Below are positions 24,743-35,951 of a stretch of 64,000 nucleotides of DNA, piece after piece (within the stretch, counting starts at the first letter, position 1; each line of letters opens with the position of its first letter). This DNA comes from Sequoia sempervirens. Lineage: Eukaryota; Streptophyta; Pinopsida; Cupressales; Cupressaceae. The position numbers were made by a program, and so were the translations under genes. Location of the stretch: contig VDFB02000001.1 of the NCBI GenBank assembly GCA_007258455.2, positions 17,914,162 through 17,978,161 of the forward strand, in the 5' to 3' direction. The notes under the pieces were generated by a model. That model did no database searches. It saw nothing but the letters and a program-made list of their open reading frames with translations, and was not told the DNA's origin.

Positions 24743-25515
24743 TGTAAGAGGCCATTTTTTAATAAAATAGCATACTCAAAGATATCATTTACTAAGTTTC
24801 TCCTTGTATGTTGAAATAAATGTATATATTTGAGCATGGCAAATAACCAACCTTAATAGCCTATTTCTGAATTGCTCTATAAACATGGGAATCAAAATAT
24901 ATTGATTAGTTTTTGAACTCTTGCTCTTAATAAAGCATGAAAAACATATAAAATGTACAATTTTATTCAAAAAATCATGAAATAATGATAAATAATACAA
25001 AAGAAAATTATATGTTGACAATTGTTACATCATGATCTAAACCAATACTACAACTTCTTTGATAAATAGAAAAAGAAAACAATTGTTTAAGCCATACCAA
25101 ATAAATAAATTATAATGACTAATCATACATAACCATGTGACAATATTTTGATACATTGACATAATTATATAACTCACACACAGTAACATTCATCTTTGAC
25201 CGCTTTCTCCAAATATAAAAGATCATGTAGTTAAATAAATATATCATATTTTCAAGAAACATAAATTAAGAACAATAATAAAAATTGTACATCCATATAA
25301 AATATGATTTCTCGTAATAGAATATTTCTTTTCACTTTAAATTGAGAACAAAGTTAAAGCTGAGCTTTCAGCATTACTGGTCAACATCGGAGGCTTTAGC
25401 AACTTGAGTTTGTAGTCGATCTTTTCGATTTACCATGCCTCACAACAGACAATGCATATTATATCCATTATTCATTAAAAAGAAGAGGAAAACAGACAAT
25501 ACTTGTCCGGGAGCG
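24743..25515. other. Intergenic DNA, start is the tail of direct repeat copy 2
   Basis: The first 60 or so bases continue the repeat interrupted at 9850. The rest is AT-rich with short ORFs only and lies downstream of the P450 pseudogene. I see no other feature. Confidence 0.5.
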
Positions 25516-27122
25516 CTAGTAAAGATCATGAGGGAGACGTGGTAATCGGATTGCATTTAACTGTTTGAAAGTAACTCCAAACTCGTCCTTGATCCCCGTT
25601 ACGTCCAGCAGCTCAGAGCTCATCCCATCTGGAAGTTCCCACTCGAACGAATGAAGTAAAGAAGCCAAAACAATGGGAACCATACGGCTTGCCATTGGAA
25701 GCGCCGGACAAATTATTCTTCCCGCTCCGAATGCAATTAGCTTAAAGTCTTGCCCCCTGTAATTTATATTGCTATTCTTGCCCTCCACAAATCTGTCGGG
25801 TATAAATTCCCAAGGATTGTTCGAAATCGAAGGGTCCCTCCCAATGGCCCACGCATTCACCATCACCTGGGTGTCTTTGGGTATCACAAATTCCCCAATC
25901 TCGCAGGAGCTTTCGGCTTTGTTGGGGAGCAGCATGGGAGCGGGTGGGTGCAATCGCAATGATTCTTTCAGAGCTGCATGGAGATACCGCAGACGATCTA
26001 AATCAGATTCTTCCACTCTTCTGTTGCAACCGACTACTTCATCTAATTCTTGTCGGACTCGGTTTAATTTCTGTGGATTGCGAATGAGTTCTGCCATGGT
26101 CCATTCTACCATTGTAGTGGTCGTTTCGTTACCAGCAGCAAACAATTCCTGAAACCAGAGATCATGATTAGAGATTTAGAAAAATACCAGAAAATTATAG
26201 ACCTTTAAGAAAACAAATATTTTCAGTACTACTCACAGCTATCAAAGCTCGAATACCAACGAGAGTGAAATCTTCGGTTCAGGAACCGAGCAGAACATCC
26301 AGAAAATCTTTCTTTGAGTCGTTACGCTCAACGCATTGGGTGGTAGCGGCCAGCCTTATCTGTATGAACGTATCAGAAAATTCTTACAATACCTTAAAAT
26401 GCTTGGCCATCTGACAGGACACGCCCTGGAGGTCGAGGAACCGGAGAAACGGGAAAAAGTCCGCCAAATTGGGCTTTCCGAGGAGTTTCATTAACTTCCA
26501 GATGGTATCTTTGAGCTCCATAGGAGCTGGACTGCGCGGATCGCAGACCCTTGTGTTGAAGATCATGTTGCCTAACAAATTCAGAGACGTGCAGAACACC
26601 ATGCGCCCGATATCCACAACCTTTCCCTTTTCCTCGAATATGAGTTGAATCGTGCGAAATACTTGTTCTCTTCTGAGGCGTTCTAGAGCTTCCGTTCTTT
26701 TGGAGCTGAAAAGCTCAACAGTCGAAATGTGTCGGAGATTGCGCCAGTAAGGGCCATAGTCACTCCAAATTAGAGAGGACTTGTCATGGGAAAGGGACTT
26801 GAATGCTTCCATCACCGGTCGCCCCGCGAAGATGTGGTCGTGTGTTTTAAGGAGCTCCTTGGCCATAGCAGAGGAGAAGACCACCACTGCTGTTTTCATT
26901 CCCAGACGAAGAGCCATCAGTGGGCCGTATTGCAGGAAGAGGTCATACAGAGACTCGTGCGGCCTTTTTCCTAGCTGAAAGAGGTTCCCTACAATAGGTC
27001 AAGCAGGAGGTCCTGATGGAAGAGGAACCTGTCTTGCTCCCCTTTCTCCATAGATAGAAGAATAATATGAGTGAAGCAGCAGTAAGGAGCACAGAGTACC
27101 AAGAAAGTGGTGGAATATCCAT
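25516..27122 (-). pseudogene. Cytochrome P450 pseudogene (CYP71 clan, CYP76-like)
   Basis: A two-exon plant P450 on the minus strand; ATG at 27122, stop at 25516-25518. The N-terminus is a hydrophobic membrane anchor (YSVLLTAASLILFFYLW). The proline-rich hinge needs a one-base frame change near 27010-27020 and then hits TGA (26999-27001) where PPGPPAWP normally has Trp. Exon 1 continues through the C-helix (WRNLRHI) but has TAA at 26384-26386 and TGA at 26279-26281. Exon 2 has the I-helix AAGNETTTT, the K-helix ESLR and PDRF. The heme segment reads FGAGRIICPA, so the usual Arg and the Gly after Cys are replaced by Ile and Ala. Length and layout otherwise match a full enzyme. Such enzymes are ER-anchored monooxygenases, often of specialised metabolism; this copy's former substrate cannot be told. 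The CYP76 label is by likeness only. Confidence 0.9.
26149..26236 (-). other. Intron of the P450 pseudogene
   Basis: 88 bp, phase 0, with GTGAGT at the donor (26236 downward) and TTTCAG at the acceptor (up to 26149). It joins ...RALIA to ELFAAGNET, the usual position of the conserved intron in CYP71-clan genes. The intron's survival argues against a processed retrocopy. Confidence 0.85.
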
Positions 27123-27215
27123 ATTAAATGTAAACAAGGAGATCTTTATTTCCTTTGGTTTTCGAGAGCGCACTAGTTTATAGCCAGAATCCTATCGGTG
27201 GATTCAGCGTCGCCA

Positions 27216-27236
27216 CACGTGATTCTTTAGTCAAAA
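27216..27236 (-). promoter_or_regulatory. G-box and W-box-like words upstream of the P450
   Basis: CACGTG at 27216-27221 and TTGACT (reverse strand, about 27230-27235) lie about 100 bp upstream of the ATG. These are plant bZIP/bHLH and WRKY core words. Their placement is suggestive only, and they may be leftovers of the promoter. Confidence 0.3.
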
Positions 27237-27239
27237 TGG

Positions 27240-30200
27240 ACTTGGGAAAGAGTAAACGATGGCAAGCCTGAAATACTACGACCTAATCTTCCCCCGGTAT
27301 CGATTGAATTTTAGAAAACGATTTTACATTATTTTAACTCTTATGTTTTCTATGGAGGATTTTATATCATTCATAACGAAATTTTAGCTATTCGATATGA
27401 GAAAACAAGTCTTTAGGTTGAAATCTCTACAGGTGAGAGCTGAAGATTGAGGGGTATCCATTCCACCATATTTGTTTGAGACACAATCCTAGTCTCATCC
27501 CTTATGATGCAAAGGCCTTGCCCTCTTCCAGACTTGATCTTTAGTGAGCTCATTGAGAACCATTCAACTTCACCAATAGATCAAGAGCTCATTGACTATA
27601 TATAATAATTATTAGATAATTATTGCTAATGAACACCAAATGCAAGTGGTCCTCTTCTTAGACTCATAAGGTCATATATGTACTATCCTTTATGTGCATA
27701 GAATATTAATATTTAAAAGTGAGACATGACCCATGTCATTTTAAGAGGTAGCAAGCCAAAAAAATATGAAATTATTAAAAGTCATAAACAACAAAGTTCA
27801 AATCCCAACTTTGCATTCCCTTAAAATGATTACTTTTGCATACTTGCATATATGTCTTTTATTCTCTCCCCTTTTACCTTTGTTTTACTACTATTAACCC
27901 CCAACATGTCCCTTCTACTTATTCATTCCACTCTTCTCCTCACATACCCACCCTCCTTTCATTTCCAAAATTTTCGTAATAATCTAAACATTGACTTTAT
28001 CCACTTGTGATTTAATAATTCTCTTAATTTTGTGCTACTACCCAACCTCCCCTTCCATGTTCCTAAACCACTTACCTCATCCCCTTCTCATAGGAATCAT
28101 CTACTCAAGTAGATTTCATGGCATTTATTCACAGATCCATAAACCTTAAACTCATTTAAATGTTCTTATATAAATAAAACTTAACCAAAAGCACTTAATT
28201 TGTTATATCAAATGCTTTAATACTAAAAACAATCACTAAAGCCACACAAATTAAAAATATTCCCATTAATCAAAGTGAGATATGAAAGTCTAGAAGAAAA
28301 CTTGAGATAAAAAATTCTATGAAACATTTCATTTATACACACACATATATACAAATATACATATACGTGTGTGTGTGTGTGAATTGATCTAGCAATGTGT
28401 TTAACCTTGTCCTTTATATTTTTGTGTGGTTGTTGGGTGTAGGAAAACAATAAAGCTATCTACATTGATAATTTTTTCCACCATGAGTTGATTCTTCACC
28501 TTATTTTCATGTTGGAGGAATATCTCTAAGGAGCTGGTAGAGGGAATGTTGTTTATCTCTACTAACCAATAAATGAGAGAACATGTTCCTTTGATCAAAT
28601 AAATAAATTTAATAATGAAATCCACTTGAGTAAACATGCTCAAGCCTAATTAAGCCTTGCATCACAAGTAAAAACTCAACCTACTAACAAAAGGAGAGGT
28701 CAAATGATGGAAAAAGCTTAACACACACAAAATAAATGAAGAGAGGGAGGGCACCCAGTAACCTTCTCTCCTCTCCAACTCATTAGGCAAGGAGAGTATT
28801 TTTTTAGTGCCCAATTCCTTACGTCTAGCATCAAGTTGAACTATTTAGTTGGCAGGTGATGGATGCTAATCATAGGTCTCAAATCAAATCTTTTTCAAGA
28901 AAAATATTATTTTTCAACAAGTCAAGAATCAAAGGACAAAGATCTTAACCATACTTGTTATAAATATATTTAAAATTGAATTAACGACTTAACATAAAAA
29001 ACATACACAAAAGATATGTCTTAAAATTTTGCCTTTGACTCACGTATTACACTTTCAATTGATGTAAATGCTAATTTAAAGAAAAATTTGCACAAACTCA
29101 TATATTTTTTAATAGATAAAAAATCTTTATGTGTGGATCAGTGACCCTCTATACTATCAAATTGCTTAACGTGTCTTGAATTTCTTATTAAACAAATTGT
29201 ATGGGACTATGTAAATATACTCCAATGTTTATGTAATGTACCCAACAGAAAAGTGGTCTAAATGGTTAGGTGTTCCACTCTTTGACTTTGAATGGATGAA
29301 ATTGATTCTAGTTATATACATCTGTAGGAAGCTATTTGCATAGCTGTTTTGTTGCCGTTTTCTGCGCAGGGTGACGTGATTGATTTCATACATCTCGCCT
29401 ATCTTGTTAGAATGTGTAAATTAATTATAAGTCTGTCGGTACAGACTTGCTAACCAAGCCACCTCACACCGTCCTCAGCCGCCCCATGCCATTCACGTTG
29501 CGCTCTCACCTATGCATAGTAGATGCTTGATCTAACACCAGTCTATAGTATTTGAAGAAGAATGTCTGATCTTATAATCTCAGCACTCAAATTTGATAGA
29601 GTTGCGTTACAGATGTATGGCAGATGTATCTGCATTTCTATTGGTATTGGTATCAATAAAAATATGTTTATTCTGTGTTGTCTTCAGATCTGTAATGATT
29701 TAAGTTATCTATTGGAAGAACGAAACAAAAAATACTTAGTAATATAATAGGAATCACTTTCAAATACTTTATAGCAATAAGTCACTTCAAGATGGTAATC
29801 ACATATTGTTTTCAAATTTCATAGAATTTAGAATCTAATAATAAACAACTAATCACTAGTTCTTCTATATCATAATTATAATTTCAATTTCACCCAAGTT
29901 TTCCTAACTACCTATATAATATGATAAAAATGATTGTAAGCTTAGTGAAAGGTTATGCTAGCCACTAGTCGGCTACACATATCATGTCCCTCCCCTTAAA
30001 ACCTAAATTATCCTCAATATTGATGATCCACCACAACCATGACAATATTTATTATTTCATATTTTTGTAAAATAGTTATAAAATCCATTGCTACATCCTT
30101 CCACATACAACTCAAAATAGATAAATGTTGAAAAATATGGAATCCTAATTGTGTCTTCTTTTTTTCTAACATAACTTTTTGATATCACCTTTGATCCCTC

Positions 30201-30338
30201 TCAAAATAAATCCTAACTAATTCTATGATAAGTATTTAATAATCATGAATTCTCAAGTTCTAGATAAATATGGAGATATATTAGAACAAAAACTTTAGGG
30301 TTGAATTCTTACATAGGTACAACCTATCCTTGAACCAT
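27240..30338. other. Intergenic DNA upstream of the P450 pseudogene
   Basis: 3.1 kb, AT-rich. The only local structure is a CA/TA run followed by a short GT microsatellite (28336-28381). ORFs are short and without domains. No element ends were recognised. Confidence 0.5.
28336..28381. repeat. Dinucleotide microsatellite
   Basis: ACACACAC, then TATATAC and ATATAC words, then about seven GT units at 28367-28381. Confidence 0.85.
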
Positions 30339-30343
30339 AGATA

Positions 30344-30818
30344 TGTTAGGATTTTTTTTCCAAGATCATAACAACAAAATCCTTATGCTTCCACAAAAAG
30401 CCACTTGCCCACAATAATCAACCTAATTCACATTAGACTTAATTTGAATGTACAATGACCTTTCTCAAATAAGAAAGGAAGAGGCAATCCACCTATGATG
30501 CGGCTTGACAAGTGCCCCATTATGTGGCATAAATGAGAAGATAAGTGTCCTATAGGTGTCAACCTTAGGATCACTTGGAATGTGCAAACCAACAACCTAT
30601 TTGACCAAGTCATCAACCTTGATGCCATGGGTTGAGTGATATTTGAGGTGAGATGGAAAGTCTTCCAACCTCAAAAGGTAGGACATGAGGCTTATCAAAT
30701 AACTTGGTAAGGTCTCTAGAGGTCTAAAAGGTTTCATTCAGTAAAACAAGATGTTGTTTAACCTCATCAAACTAAGTACACTTAAGTATAGTGAATAGAT
30801 AAATTATTCACTCCAACA
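30344..30818 (-). repeat. LTR A of the tandem element
   Basis: 475 bp on the plus strand, TGTTAGGATTT...CACTCCAACA. It is followed by CCCTACTTAAG, the reverse complement of a purine tract. As the leftmost copy of a minus element it is the 3' LTR. Confidence 0.82.
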
Positions 30819-33381
30819 CCCTACTTAAGTGATACTTGGGGAGATAAAAAAAGTGAAAACAGATAGAAATTGGTCCTGACTAGAGGCCATGTTAGGTACC
30901 CATATACATTGCATTCTCTTACAAATTGAGAAAAAGCAGAAGACCCAGTGGGAACAAAACACTTCTCCAAAAAAGAGAATTAAAAGGATTTAATACTTGT
31001 TGAAAAGATGTCCCTTGATGATAAGAACAAGATAATGAAGAACTCTTGAAGCATGTAGAAGTTGTAAACTCTACCAAAGATGAATTGGTGTCTATTGGAA
31101 TCAATGGATCTCCTAGAAATGTAGATCAAGAGGAGAGATACAAAACACTGCATAAGTGAACATTTGAGCACTACTCAATCAATGTACACAACATGAATAT
31201 TTTTTTTAGAAGTTTAAAATATAGATATTATCATGATTAGTACTAGAATCTCAAAATGTGATCCACTAAAATAACTCCCCATATGAGAGATCAAGATAGA
31301 AGGTTTATGAGGCCTCCTAAAAAGAATATTCCTCCACTGCTTCATTGAAAGAAGCATTAAGATAACACATCATAGTCCCCCCTTAATGCTAAGAGAAAAA
31401 GAAAACCAACTGAAATTAAGAGTGTGCAAGGAATGTAGAGATGTACAAGAAACTAAGAAAGGGTGAGCTCCAAGGCACACTAACATGAGGTGAGAATCAA
31501 AAGGATCCATGTTGTGATGGCATAACCCCCCATTATACTTATAATTCAGTGTAAATAGAAAATTCCCAAATTCCCTCAATTTGGAACACACATTGAATTT
31601 TGTGTCACTTTATATGAGTGCATTTACAAACTTATTTGCTTTCGAGTTCTTAAATTTTTTTTCTCATGAGGTGGATTAAGAAGACATAGATTAAGTTATG
31701 TTTTGCAAACCTCAATAAAAGATAAAAACATAAAATGAAACCCCCATAATTTTGACAATGACTCCTCTTTCGTATTTGCAAATTATTGCAAAATTTACCA
31801 AAGTTTGGCAAAATAAATAAGGCCCCCTCTTTGCAAATTTTGGAAAAATAAAACAAATACCCTCTTTGCAAATTGATTGCAAATACAAATTTGACTCCCC
31901 TTACAAGCATTTGATGGTACTCAATCAATTAACATAGTACTAACAGTTAGCATAAACAATTAGCAAATCACTAGTGGTTAGAGAAAATAAAAGTGTATAG
32001 TAAATTTATATTGCTTACATAAACCATTAATATTGACCAAGGTGGCTTATTAGAGATAGTTGGGGGATTCTTTGGAGGATATGGTGCATACAACAACTAC
32101 CAACATTCATGACAAGCTCCAAGATGAACAACCCCACTCGAGTGCTACCTCAAAATGAGAATGCGTTGAGAGTGTTGACTTGACAAATGCTGGAGATGTC
32201 ATGTAGAATGGAGGTGCGCTGGGGAGAGGAGTATTGGGGCGGGCTACTTGGAGAGGAATGTGGTAGGAAAGCTGCCAATGGTGGTGTGCTATGGAGAAAA
32301 CTGTTGGAGGAGCCATGTTGCAGGTAAATGCCTCCTTCTAATGGACAACCACTTGAGCAGGTTGAACAAGCACAAAAAGCAAAAGAATGCAACAAATATC
32401 TGGAATGCCAAGCCGCAAATATTGATATGGAGGCCGCCGTGGGAAATTACCAATACCAAGACAAGTTATTTGCTACCTTGGATATTTGACCTAGTTCCAA
32501 AAAGTGTTCACCAAGCCGTGGCAGCTAGCTTAGCACCATGCAACCCCTCAGTACTCCATAGTGGCATGAGGATTTGCAAATTTAAGGCATATATCTACAA
32601 CATCTGCACACCATCTAATAGGATTCTTTGAAGGCGATTGTCCCAACTGCCATATTTTTGTGATCACGAAGGATTGGACTCCATAAGTGAAGTCGTTGTA
32701 GGTGCAAAAGTGGTGTGGTACCATTTCCTCACAATCAACTACTTCTTTCCACACAATCAGCACACTAGATTAGCAGTGCATGAAGCCCACATGAGGGCTC
32801 TGTAATCGCAGGTTCCACAACTGAGAACGTGTCGCGTGAGACTTCAAAAGCCTCTGAAGTTGGTGTAGAGGCTGTGTGGGAGTCTCAGTTGATGAGTATT
32901 TCTTCTTCAAACCCCACAGCATAGAAGCTTGCATAGGAAACTCTTTCAAACCCAGTCAATTTCTAACGCCGGAGAGTGCAAATTCAAATACCCCAAATGC
33001 CTACGACAAAGTCTCACAAGCCTGCACACGAACACTTGCAAAACTACCCCTCGATGAGCAGAGATATCACGACTTCTGTGAGGAGAGATAACAATTTTAT
33101 GAGCAATTATGTCAGACCAGAGATTACGCCACATATAGATCGTGCACACGCAAAGCTTTAAAAAACCAGTCAATAGTCTGGAGATTACAAATTTTCTACC
33201 AAAATGGCAGATTGGCCCTCTACTTAAAAAAAATCATTTTAAAAAAAAATAAAAAAAATAATAAACTACAAACTGCACCTAAACATAGATAATTTTTACA
33301 TGCAAAACAAATTACATGGAACTTTAAACTAGACTTGATGCAAGATTTTGGGAAAGTTTTTGCTGCACTACGCGGATACCA
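30819..33381 (-). other. Interior copy 1 of the tandem element
   Basis: 2.56 kb, non-coding; ORFs such as 32248-32631 are shadows without domains and are not conserved as frames in copy 2. A worn primer-binding site (reverse of 33370-33381, TGGTATCCGCGT) adjoins LTR B. The site matching the copia insertion in copy 2 is unbroken here at about 32205-32225. Confidence 0.75.
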
Positions 33382-33855
33382 TGTTAGAATTTTCCTCCAA
33401 GATCATAACAATAAAAACCTTGTGCTTCCATAAAAAGCCACTTGCACACAATGATCAAGCTAATTCACATTAGAGTTAATTTGAATGTATAATGACTTTT
33501 CTCAAACAAGCAAGGAAGAGGAAGTCTACCTATGATGAGGATTGACAAGTGCCCCATGATGTGGCACAAATGAGAAGGCAAGTGTCCTATAGGTGTCAAC
33601 CTTAGGATCACTTGGAATGTGCAAACCAACAACCTATTTGACCAAGTCATCAACCTTGATGCCAAGTGTTGATTGATCTTTGAGGTGAGATGGAAAGTCT
33701 CCCAACCTCAAAAAGGTAGCACATGAGGTTTACCAAATAACTTGGTAACCTCTAGAGGTCTAAAGTTTGCACATTTAGTTAGACAAGATGTTGTCTAAAC
33801 TCATCAACCTAAGTACACTTAAGTATAGTGAATAGATAAATTATTCACTCTAACA
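33382..33855 (-). repeat. LTR B, shared by both interiors
   Basis: 474 bp, TGTTAGAATTT...CACTCTAACA. It has a primer-binding site on its left and a purine tract (reverse of CCCCCTTAAATGAG) on its right. It therefore serves as the 5' LTR of interior 1 and the 3' LTR of interior 2. Confidence 0.82.
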
Positions 33856-35255
33856 CCCCCTTAAATGAGACTTGGGGATATCACAAATGTTGACATAGAT
33901 AGAAATGGTTCCCGGTTAGAGGCCATGCTAGGTACCCATATAAAATGCATTCTCTCAAAAATGGAGAAAAAATAGAAAACCGGATGGAAACAAAAATCCT
34001 CTCCAAAATAGAGAATTGGAAGGCTTTAGGACCTTCTGCAAAGATGTTCTTTGATGATAGGAACATGATGATGAATAACTCTTGAAGCATGTAGAAGCTC
34101 TAAACTATGCTAAAGATGAACGGGTTTTTGTTGGAATCAACGAATCTCCAAGAAATGTAGATCAAGATGAGAGATACAAAACACTGCATGAGTGAACATA
34201 TGAACAGTACTCAACCAATGTACACAAAGTCAACCAAACTCTGTGAAGTCAAAAATATAGATAGTACTATGATTAGGTGTACTAGAATCTCACAATGTGA
34301 TCCACTAAAATAATCCATACCCCCATATGATAGATCAAGATAGAAGGTTCATGAGGCCTCCTAAAAATAAGATTCCTCCACTGCTTCATTGAAATAAGCA
34401 TTAGCATAATGCAACATAGTCCCCTCTTAATTCTAAGAGAAAAAGTAGACCAACTGAAATCGAGAGTGTGCAAGGAATACAAAGATGTACAAGAAATTGA
34501 GAAAGGGTGTGGTCCAAGGCACACCTACATGAGGTGAGAATCACAAGGATCCATATTGTGATTGCATATCCACCCATTACACTTATAATTTAGTATAACT
34601 ATACATTTTCCAAATTCCCTCCATGTGGAACACACATCTAATTTTGTGGCACTTTATATGAGTGTAGTTTTAAACTTATTTGCTTTTGAGTTCTTACAAG
34701 TTTTTGTCATGAGATGGATTAAGAAGACATAGATTAAGTGAACTTGCAAACCTCTATAAAAGAAAAAAAACATAAAATTAAACCCCCATTATTCTAAAAA
34801 TGACTATCCTTCCCATTTACAAATTATTATAAAATAAGAAAAACTCCCCTTTTCCAAAGCCTGGAAAAATAAATAACTCCCCTCTTTGCAAATTTTGGCA
34901 AAATAAAACAAACCCCCTCTTTGTAAATTGATTGCAAAAAATAAATTTGACCCCTCTTACAAGCATTTGATGGTACTCAAACAATTAAGATGTTTCTAAC
35001 AGTTAGAATAAACAATCAGCAAACCAAGAGTGGTTAGAGAAAATGAAAGTGTACAATAAATTTATATTCCTCACATATAACTAATGTTCACCAAGGCAGT
35101 GAGGATTCTTTGGAGGATATGACACCTACAACGACTGCCAACATTCACGGCAAGCTCCAAGATGAACAACTCCACATGTTACCTCAAAATGAGAATGTGT
35201 TGGGAGTGTTGACGTAGAAAATGCCAGAGATGGCATATAGAATTGAGGTGTTGTG
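33856..35255 (-). other. Interior copy 2 of the tandem element, left part
   Basis: 1.4 kb collinear with 30819-32215. It ends at TTGTG, the target duplicated by the copia element, and continues at 40435. Confidence 0.75.
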
Positions 35256-35604
35256 TGTTGGAACTATCTACTAATTTCTACTGCCTTCATCTCCTTCAAC
35301 CGTCAGCATTAAATTTCCCAACTATACCACCGTCCACAATAAATCCTCCATCCAGAAATATCGACAGTCAATGATCACGTTTTTTTGTCTGCATTAAAAC
35401 ACCTCATCTAGAATGTTTGCGATAAGAGGCAAGAAAGAAATGTTAGCAAATTTTTGGAGATTTCTAAAGACTTCTATATTGTTCTAAAGACCTCTATAAA
35501 CAGAGGCAATTGTAATCGTTTTGATTCAAGGGAGCAATAAAAATAAAGTTTATTGTACTGTAGCACATTGTCTTCTATACTCTATTTTGCCTTTGCCCAC
35601 ATCA
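35256..35604 (+). repeat. 5' LTR of the copia element
   Basis: 349 bp, TGTTGGAACTATC...CCCACATCA. It contains a TATA-like TATAAA at 35495-35500 and AATAAA at 35536-35541, likely the promoter and polyadenylation signals. Confidence 0.93.
35495..35500 (+). promoter_or_regulatory. LTR TATA box
   Basis: TATAAA within CCTCTATAAACAGAGG. The 3' LTR has TATAAATA at 40319. It sits about 40 bp before AATAAA, a compact LTR promoter layout. Confidence 0.55.
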
Positions 35605-35607
35605 TAG

Positions 35608-35619
35608 TGGTATCAGAGC
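35608..35619 (+). other. Primer-binding site, Met-initiator tRNA type
   Basis: TGGTATCAGAGC, three bases after the 5' LTR. Confidence 0.92.
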
Positions 35620-35951
35620 AGGTCGTTGGGAGAGCCAGGAGTATTGTGGTGTGCAAAGATTGCTGTGCAAAAGTTAAAAGAAGAGGATCATTGTCTGAAG
35701 ACTTGTAAAGGCTGCAGCCTTAAGAGGAAGCCAATAACTATTTATAGCAGACAAAGGGAGATCGTTGTTTTATGAAGAAACTGTAGAATCATTGTAAAAG
35801 GTGAACAAAGGTAATGATATGAGCAATAGCTTGTGAATTTATGAAGGTTTTTTTTTCGCATTATGACAGAAAGGATTGTGATAGAAAATATGCATTACTC
35901 TAGTTGGGGTTTGAAGTATTTTTTTGAAAAAGATTGTATTTTGTTAAAAAA

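Noticed and set aside
25769..26152. Plus-strand ORF of 127 residues over the P450
   Set aside because: It is antisense to exon 2 of the P450, which has clear family motifs on the minus strand.
28336..28381. CA/GT run as a regulatory or Z-DNA element
   Set aside because: It is short and ordinary as a plant microsatellite, and no gene nearby is intact.
29250..29320. Possible tRNA-derived SINE head (TGGTCTAAATGGTTAG ...)
   Set aside because: A convincing B box and a repeated body are missing, and no second copy was noticed in the window.
32248..32631. ORF of 127 residues in interior copy 1
   Set aside because: The paralogous stretch in interior copy 2 does not keep the frame, and no domain is recognisable.
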